The position numbers and the translations under genes were made by a program. Below the pieces are notes generated by a model. It worked only from the letters and a program-made list of their open reading frames with translations, was not told where the DNA came from and did no database searches. From positions 1 to 10,343 of the forward strand of contig JBEKJU010000107.1 in the NCBI GenBank assembly GCA_050011095.1: DNA of 10,343 bases. Direction: 5' to 3'. How positions within the stretch are numbered: position 1 is the stretch's first letter; each line of letters opens with the position of its first letter. Source of the stretch: JBEKJU01 sp050011095. Lineage in GTDB: Bacteria > Desulfobacterota > Syntrophorhabdia > Syntrophorhabdales > WCHB1-27. Shown piece after piece: positions 5,801-10,343 of the stretch.

Positions 5801-6808
5801 CTATTCCAGCCTTACCCACCTTTCAAGCTCGTTATACTTCCGTGAGAGGTAGTGGAATATGCCCTCGGGCAACGCCACCACGCAGATGACCAGGATCAGG
5901 CCATAGAAGACGATGCGCATGGTGCCGAACTCGCGCAGAAGCTCCGAGAGCGGCACGAGGAGGCAGGCGCCGAGAAGGGGTCCCGCGAGCGTCCCGATGC
6001 CCCCCATGGCGGAAGCCGCAATGGGGAGGATCGAATACTCCATGGCGAAAACAGGCATGCCGGTGAACATGTACGAATGGGTCATGAAGGCCCCGCAGAA
6101 GGCGCAGATGGCGCTCCCGATGAAGAGAGCCTGCGCCTTGAAGGCGTAGATGTTGATGCCCGATGCCATGGTCGCCCTGTCGTTATCCCTGATGCTCACG
6201 AAGATCAGTCCGTAATCCGAGCCGAGGAACCGCCTGAGGCCGAAGAGGGAAGCCCACATGGCGGCGATGACGAAAGCCAGCTGCACCCACGTGTTGGGAA
6301 AGGGGGTCAAACCGGTGAGCCCCTCGGTTCCCCCGAACACCCTCGTCGCCTCTATCACCCTTCCGAGCATAAGAGGCAGTATCAGGGTGACCATGGCGAA
6401 GTAGATGCCCCGGAGGCGGATGACGGGGAGGAGGATGACCGTGGAGAGGAAGGCGCCGACGAGGGTGGCCGCGGGGATCGTAACGTAGATGGGGAGGTGG
6501 AAATAGTGGTTGAGAACCCCCGCCGTATAAGAACCGAGGCCGAAAAAGAGGGCCTGACCGAGTGAGAGAAGACCGCAGCTAGACAGGAAATCCCAGGACA
6601 CGGCGAGCATGGCGAAGATGCAGGTCGTGACGACCACCTTCTGCCAGTACTCTGGCAGAAGCAGGGCAAGGACGGTGAAGCCCACGGTCGGCACGAGCCT
6701 GGGGAAGACGAGGTACCATATTTCCCTGTATGACATGACCGCATAAATATCGTCCGACCTCGCCTTGATTCCCCTCGCGATGCGCTCTTTGCGGTAACCC
6801 TCCTTCAT
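5801..6808 (-). CDS. livM: HAAT-family ABC transporter permease, LivM type
   Basis: An inner-membrane permease of 335 residues that forms the substrate channel with the LivH-type protein. A basic cytoplasmic N-terminus (about 1-25) is followed by several hydrophobic segments, among them roughly 35-51, 57-72, 108-130, 134-150, 173-190, 226-243, 259-286 and 298-313. Family hallmarks are GLLSLGQALFFGLGSYTAG (79-97), RLRGIYFAMVTL (131-142), FGGTEGLTGL (158-167) and the cytoplasmic coupling loop IRDNDRATMASGIN (206-219), which contacts an ATPase. GGIGTLAGPLLGA (269-281) is also typical. The ATG overlaps the stop of the LivH gene (ATGA) and is preceded by GGAGAGG, indicating translational coupling. 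Function as a permease is secure; substrate is unknown. Confidence 0.94.
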   Translation of the reverse strand: MKEGYRKERIARGIKARSDDIYAVMSYREIWYLVFPRLVPTVGFTVLALLLPEYWQKVVVTTCIFAMLAVSWDFLSSCGLLSLGQALFFGLGSYTAGVLNHYFHLPIYVTIPAATLVGAFLSTVILLPVIRLRGIYFAMVTLILPLMLGRVIEATRVFGGTEGLTGLTPFPNTWVQLAFVIAAMWASLFGLRRFLGSDYGLIFVSIRDNDRATMASGINIYAFKAQALFIGSAICAFCGAFMTHSYMFTGMPVFAMEYSILPIAASAMGGIGTLAGPLLGACLLVPLSELLREFGTMRIVFYGLILVICVVALPEGIFHYLSRKYNELERWVRLE

Positions 6809-7665
6809 ACCCTCTCCTCCAGTTCCTTCTGGTGGCCGAGGAGACCCGAGGGCCTGACGGCGAGGATAACGAGGATGGCGAGGAGGCTCACGATCATCAC
6901 CCAGTGCTCCGAAATGTACATGGAGGTGAGCGTCTGGGCATATCCGATGATGAAGGCCGCGACGATCACGCCGAAGGTGCTCCCCAGGCCGCCCACGATG
7001 CAGACCGAGAGGGCATTGATCAAAACATCGTAGCCCCCGTCGACGGTGATCGTGCCGAGGGGGAGTATGACGATAGCGGCAAAGGCGCCGAGGGCGGAGC
7101 CGAGGCCCATGCTGAGGGCCGCGATCCTGTCCGGGTTGATCCCCAGGGAGAGTGACGTGTGCTCCTCCTGGGCAATGCCGCGAAAGGCGAGGCCGATCTT
7201 CGTGTGGTGGGTGAACATGTAGAGCGTGACGATGCAGCAGGCCCCGAGGAGAATGACGAGGAGCCTCTGGATATCGACGTAGGCCCCGAGGATCTCTACG
7301 GAACCGTCGATGAATACGGGAAGGGAGTAGTTGAAGCCGATGAAGCCGATCGACCGGAGCAGTTCGAGGAGTATGAGGGCGATGCCGAAGGTCGCGATCA
7401 CCTCCGATATGACCAAACCCCTTATCCGCTTCAGAATGAGGCTATAAAGGCACGCCCCGGCGACCCCGATGATCACGATGGTGAGCGCCGCCGAGACAAC
7501 GTAGGGCAGGTGGAGCTTGTTGATGAGGCTCCAGGTGAGGAAGCCCGACACGACGTAGATCGCCCCGTACGTGAAGTTCGCCACCCCGCTGATGCCGAAG
7601 GTGAGGTTGAAACCGAGGGCCATCAATGCGAGGACGGCGCTATTGACCAGGCCGTAAACGATCAT
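6805..7665 (-). CDS. livH: HAAT-family ABC transporter permease, LivH type
   Basis: A 286-residue inner-membrane permease, partner of the LivM-type protein. The start MIVYGLVNSAVLALMALGFN leads straight into the first membrane helix and is followed by LTFGISGVANFTYGAIY (21-37), a close match to the LivH signature 'G.vN.a.G.....G'. About eight hydrophobic segments are visible. The coupling loop FRGIAQEEHTSLSLGIN (161-177) carries the EEHTSLSLGI variant of the usual 'A..L.GI' motif. VGGLGSTFGVIVAAFIIG (224-241) and the end in AVRPSGLLG are typical. It begins seven bases after the stop of the binding-protein gene, with a weak ribosome binding site (AGGG), so it probably depends on readthrough from the gene before. 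Confidence 0.94.
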   Translation of the reverse strand: MIVYGLVNSAVLALMALGFNLTFGISGVANFTYGAIYVVSGFLTWSLINKLHLPYVVSAALTIVIIGVAGACLYSLILKRIRGLVISEVIATFGIALILLELLRSIGFIGFNYSLPVFIDGSVEILGAYVDIQRLLVILLGACCIVTLYMFTHHTKIGLAFRGIAQEEHTSLSLGINPDRIAALSMGLGSALGAFAAIVILPLGTITVDGGYDVLINALSVCIVGGLGSTFGVIVAAFIIGYAQTLTSMYISEHWVMIVSLLAILVILAVRPSGLLGHQKELEERV

Positions 7666-7672
7666 GGCGGCC

Positions 7673-8920
7673 CTACTTCATCCAGCCCGGCTTCTCGATC
7701 TTCGATTCCGCGATAGACGCAGGGAAGATCACGAGCCTCCTTCCCTTCCTCCACTGGAAAGCGGCGGCCAGGGCGGTCGTATTAGGGTCGTTCCCGAAGA
7801 TCAGCTGGTGACCCTGGTCGTACTTGATCCTTCCCACCGAGCCCGCCATATCGGTCCGCGCGATGGCATCAGCCACCTTGTCGGGGTCTGTCGTCCCTGC
7901 ACGCTCGATGGCGTTCGCGAGGACATAGACCGCATCGTAGGCGGCCGATACCCCGTGCCCTGATTGGACCTCTTCTCCCCACCTCTTCCTATAGGCGTCA
8001 TAGAACCGCCCCGCAGGGGCATAACCCTTCACCGGGATATGGCCGATCTCCCACATCACGTGCACGGCCCCTTCGATTTCCCCCTGGAAGGTCTGCCATG
8101 CCTTGGTCCCTGAAAAGGGGGAAACGAAGCCGGCCATCAGGGCGGGGACCTTCATCGACCGCCACTGTTTCACCAGGACGCCGCTCGTCGGCATGTCGAA
8201 GACCGGCAGGATCACCTGGGCGCCCGCCTGCCGCGCCCTCAGAAGGCCCGAGGAGAAGTCTGTGGCCCCGGTTGGGTAGCGCTGGAAATCGATGACCGTC
8301 CATCCGTTCTCCTTGAACCACTTTGCCATGAGATCGCCTATTGTCGAGGCCCAGAGGACGTCCTGGGTGGCGATGAAGACCTTGTTGTAGCCGAACTCCT
8401 GGTTGACGTACTTCATTAGCCCGCTCACGTAATAGAAGGCATATTTCGAGTCGAGGCAGTTCCGGAAGGAGTACTTGTACTTCTGCCTGTCGCTCAGCAC
8501 CTTCTCCTGGAACTTCGGGGACATGGCGATGGTGCCGATATTAATGATCTTGTATTTCGAATAGATATCCATGGCCGCGAGGAGGGCCTCCGAGCGGAAG
8601 TTCCCCACGACAGCGGCGTAGATCTTCTTGTCGAGGATCAGTTTCTCTATGCCGAGCAGGGCCTCGGAAACGGGTACGCCCGGTTCCCCGTCCCGTATGT
8701 CGAGGGACTCGATCCTGAGGAGTCTTTTTTCATTTCCCACCTTGACCCCGCCCCTTGCGTTGATCTCCTCAACGGCGAGCCGGGCGGCCCTATTGCCCTC
8801 ATACCCCTCTATGAGCTTGAGCGACGTGGGAACGCCTATGGTGATGTAATGCTGGGCAAAGGCGGGACAGGCAAGGATGATACAGAACAAGGCGGCCAGG
8901 AGAACAAGAAACCTCTTCAT
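7673..8920 (-). CDS. Periplasmic substrate-binding protein of the HAAT importer, LivJ-like
   Basis: A 415-residue periplasmic binding protein (Peripla_BP_6 fold) that captures the substrate and presents it to the permeases. The N-terminus MKRFLVLLAALFCIILACPAFA is a clear Sec signal peptide, with cleavage likely after AFA (residue 22); ILAC could also be read as an imperfect lipobox. The mature part begins with ITIGVPTSLKLIEGYEGNRA, then AARLAVEEINARGGV (45-59), the usual opening of branched-chain amino acid-type receptors. SAAYDAVYVLANAIERAGT near the C-terminus is also typical. The start is set by the signal peptide; the frame is open 20 codons further upstream but those are not family sequence. 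The ribosome binding site is an odd run of seven G four bases before the ATG. Given its neighbours, the ligand may be an aromatic, branched or fatty acid rather than leucine. Confidence 0.92.
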   Translation of the reverse strand: MKRFLVLLAALFCIILACPAFAQHYITIGVPTSLKLIEGYEGNRAARLAVEEINARGGVKVGNEKRLLRIESLDIRDGEPGVPVSEALLGIEKLILDKKIYAAVVGNFRSEALLAAMDIYSKYKIINIGTIAMSPKFQEKVLSDRQKYKYSFRNCLDSKYAFYYVSGLMKYVNQEFGYNKVFIATQDVLWASTIGDLMAKWFKENGWTVIDFQRYPTGATDFSSGLLRARQAGAQVILPVFDMPTSGVLVKQWRSMKVPALMAGFVSPFSGTKAWQTFQGEIEGAVHVMWEIGHIPVKGYAPAGRFYDAYRKRWGEEVQSGHGVSAAYDAVYVLANAIERAGTTDPDKVADAIARTDMAGSVGRIKYDQGHQLIFGNDPNTTALAAAFQWRKGRRLVIFPASIAESKIEKPGWMK

Positions 8921-8996
8921 GAATCCCCCCCGTTTTTTTGTTAATTCGATTGTATCATATTCTCGCCAAAAATGTATCAATCAAAAATCAAAAATG
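8921..8996 (-). promoter_or_regulatory. AT-rich gap with possible promoter for the transporter genes
   Basis: These 76 bases separate the dehydrogenase stop from the binding-protein ATG and are the only sizeable gap in the - strand cluster. Read on the - strand they hold TTGATT (8979-8984) or TTGATA (8975-8980) as -35 candidates, and TATGAT (8954-8959) or TACAAT (8949-8954) as -10 candidates. The spacings are 15, 19 or 20 bases, none ideal. A run of seven A (8933-8939) is followed by seven G (8925-8931), the latter serving as ribosome binding site. No terminator hairpin is seen for the dehydrogenase gene, so readthrough is also possible. Confidence 0.35.
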
Positions 8997-10133
8997 TTAT
9001 CTCAGCAGCTCACCCGCGATGACCGCCTTTTCGACCTCCTTGGAGCCCTCGTATATCTCCACGATCTTTGCGTCCCTGTAGAACCTCTGAATGTCGTACT
9101 CGTTGATGTAGCCGTAGCCGCCATGGAGCTGCAGGGCCTCGTTCGCCACCGATACCGCCGTCTCTCCCGCGTTCCATTTTGCCATGGAGATGAGGGCGGG
9201 ATCGGGTCTTCCCTTATCCAGAAGATAGGCGGCCCTCCAGTAGAGGCTTCGGGCGGCCTCGATGCGGGTTGCCATCTCCGCTATCTTGAATTGGACACCC
9301 TGGAGGCGGGAGAGCGTAGCGCCGAAGGCCTTTCTCTGCTTCACATGGCTGATGGCCATTTCGAGGGCGCCCTGGGCCAGTCCGACGCCCTGGGCGGCCA
9401 CATGGTTGCGCGTCTTGTTGAAGAAGTCCATGAGCTGGTAAAAGCCGCGGCCTTCCTTGCCGATGAGGCCGGCAAGGGGCGCCTCGACGCCATCCAGGCT
9501 GATCTCCGCCGTATTCGAGGCGCGAATGCCCATTTTCCCGTGTATCTTGGTCGCTCCGTAGCCCGGCTGGTCCGTGTCGATGAGGATGACGCTGTATTGT
9601 TTGTGGGCATCCGCCTCGTCCGGGTTGGTGAGGCAAAAAACCAGAAGGTGCTGCGCGAGACAGCCGTTCGTGATGAACATCTTCGAGCCATTGATGACGT
9701 ACCTGTCACCGGGCTTCTCCGCCCGCGTCTTGGCGGATGTCACATCGCTTCCCGCATCCGCCTCCGTGATGCCGAAGCCGAGAATGGCGTCACCCGCAAC
9801 GAGGGGAGGCAGATAGCTCCTCTTCTGCTCCTCCGTCCCAAAGGCCTGGATCATCTCCGAACCGAAGGTGCAGGAGAGGACAGCTTGACCGCATCCAGGG
9901 TCAACCCGCCAGAATTCTTCGGAAATGAGCGAGTGTTCGAGGTAGCCGAGCCCATGACCGCCGTACTCCTCTTTTATGAAGGTCCCCACAAATCCGTTCT
10001 CACAGGCCTTCTTCCAAAGGGACGGGTCGAACTCTTCCCTCTCGTCGAACTCGCGGGCCCTTTCCTTGAACTCGCCCTCGGCGAACTCGCGGGCCGCTTT
10101 CCGTATGTCTTTCTGTTCCGATGTCAGTTCCAT
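8997..10133 (-). CDS. Acyl-CoA dehydrogenase
   Basis: A 378-residue FAD enzyme that introduces the α,β double bond in an acyl-CoA and passes electrons to ETF. The three usual domains are present: an N-terminal helical domain (about 4-115), a middle β-domain opening with FGITEADAGSD (120-130), and a C-terminal helical domain with TRNHVAAQGVG, QRKAFG (266-271), LQLHGGYGYINEYDIQRFYRD (335-355) and the catalytic glutamate position E362 in IYEGSKEVEK. ITEADAGSD replaces the common LTEPxAGSD, and EGSKE replaces EGTSE. These are modest variants seen in dehydrogenases of anaerobes and do not reveal the chain type. The ATG is preceded by GGGAGG at 10140-10145, six bases upstream. It lies first in the - strand cluster, before the transporter, and would oxidise the CoA ester formed by the ligase encoded at the other end. 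Confidence 0.95.
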   Translation of the reverse strand: MELTSEQKDIRKAAREFAEGEFKERAREFDEREEFDPSLWKKACENGFVGTFIKEEYGGHGLGYLEHSLISEEFWRVDPGCGQAVLSCTFGSEMIQAFGTEEQKRSYLPPLVAGDAILGFGITEADAGSDVTSAKTRAEKPGDRYVINGSKMFITNGCLAQHLLVFCLTNPDEADAHKQYSVILIDTDQPGYGATKIHGKMGIRASNTAEISLDGVEAPLAGLIGKEGRGFYQLMDFFNKTRNHVAAQGVGLAQGALEMAISHVKQRKAFGATLSRLQGVQFKIAEMATRIEAARSLYWRAAYLLDKGRPDPALISMAKWNAGETAVSVANEALQLHGGYGYINEYDIQRFYRDAKIVEIYEGSKEVEKAVIAGELLR

Positions 10134-10154
10134 TCTTTTCCTCCCGGCCGTTTA

Positions 10155-10174
10155 CCGCCCCCTGAATGGGGCGG
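10155..10174. repeat. GC-rich hairpin just upstream of the dehydrogenase ribosome binding site
   Basis: CCGCCCC (10155-10161) pairs with GGGGCGG (10168-10174) around a six-base loop. In the - strand transcript it would fold about ten bases before the ribosome binding site and could affect translation or mRNA stability. There is no T run, so it is not a terminator. Confidence 0.5.
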
Positions 10175-10229
10175 GGCATTGTCCTGAGGTGTAGCAATTT
10201 TGATACCCCCGGTGCGGCATCAATAAATG

Positions 10230-10251
10230 ACCCTGCTGCAAGCAGCAGGGT
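10230..10251. repeat. Perfect 10-bp inverted repeat, REP-like
   Basis: ACCCTGCTGC (10230-10239) and GCAGCAGGGT (10242-10251) are perfect complements separated by AA. On the - strand the hairpin is followed by CATTTATT, a poor T tract. From the look of the sequence it may be a dispersed intergenic repeat, but only one copy is in this window. Confidence 0.6.
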
Positions 10252-10299
10252 ATCCAAGACAACGAGCGGAGCGAGTCTTTGAGCAGGGAGTCTCGGGGC

Positions 10300-10313
10300 A
10301 CCCGCTTGCGGGT
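10300..10313. repeat. Short perfect inverted repeat
   Basis: ACCCGC and GCGGGT flank a TT at 10306-10307. It lies 48 bases beyond the larger REP-like palindrome and may belong to the same repeat unit, which continues past the window edge. Confidence 0.45.
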
Positions 10314-10343
10314 CGTGGCTTTGCCCGCAGAGGGGGCGACCGC

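Larger units (their letters stand above)
10134..10343. other. Upstream region of the dehydrogenase gene, rich in inverted repeats, no gene seen
   Basis: No protein or RNA gene is recognisable in these 210 bases. They contain the ribosome binding site (10140-10145) and three strong inverted repeats (10155-10174, 10230-10251, 10300-10313). A further pair, GATACCC (10202-10208) and GGGTATC (10248-10254), could compete with the middle hairpin. The sequence has the look of a repeat family scattered between genes or of a structured mRNA leader on the - strand. I do not recognise a known riboswitch, and a promoter cannot be picked with confidence. Confidence 0.5.

Noticed and set aside
5852..6565. 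A 237-codon + strand frame opposite the LivM-type gene, rich in Glu, Asp, Gly and Arg
   Set aside because: The composition is the usual antisense image of a hydrophobic membrane protein gene; there is no independent support.
8921..8980. 20-codon N-terminal extension of the binding protein
   Set aside because: It would place a hydrophilic stretch before a clear signal peptide and runs through the likely leader and promoter DNA.
8877..10187. A 436-codon open frame on the + strand opposite the acyl-CoA dehydrogenase gene
   Set aside because: It is fully antisense to a secure gene, contains no recognisable domain, and reflects codon bias of the GC-rich coding strand.

Overview
The window is about 10.3 kb of moderately GC-rich bacterial DNA. 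It reads as an anaerobic, probably syntrophic or sulfate-reducer-like member of the former Deltaproteobacteria. The reasons are a maturation GTPase for [NiFe] hydrogenase, a HAAT-type (branched-chain amino acid-like) ABC importer joined to acyl-CoA metabolism genes, and IS110-type mobile debris. The lineage is inferred from gene style, not from a marker gene.

Left part (1-1705): the last 24 codons of a probable methyl-accepting chemotaxis protein (+ strand) are followed by about 220 bp without a gene. Next comes hypB on the - strand, the hydrogenase nickel-insertion GTPase, with a cysteine motif at its N-terminus and a 16-histidine tract. From 1164 to 1705 is a 540-bp patchwork with no intact gene. 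It holds an imperfect 21-bp tandem repeat, the first ~18 codons of an IS110-family transposase behind a good ribosome binding site, and non-coding DNA with two small stem-loops and three copies of GGTGGTCTT. This non-coding piece lies where IS110 elements encode their bridge RNA and is the most unusual part of the window.

Middle (1706-2617): one + strand gene closely resembling tartronate semialdehyde reductase (GarR/GlxR). It ends tail-to-tail against the long - strand cluster.

Right part (2634-10133, all - strand): transcribed right to left, the order is acyl-CoA dehydrogenase, periplasmic binding protein, two permeases, two ATPases and an acyl-CoA ligase. Spacing is tight (ATGA or TAGATG junctions) except for a 76-bp AT-rich gap before the binding protein. 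The simplest reading is an uptake-and-activation unit: a carboxylate is captured in the periplasm, imported with ATP, turned into its CoA thioester by the ligase, and oxidised to the enoyl-CoA by the dehydrogenase. The substrate cannot be read from the sequence.

Right edge (10134-10343): the upstream region of the dehydrogenase gene holds three strong inverted repeats and no recognisable gene. It looks like repetitive or leader DNA.

Details worth checking: a probable one-base loss in a G run at the start of the LivF-type gene, and an atypical ABC signature in the LivG-type ATPase, suggesting two unequal ATP sites.
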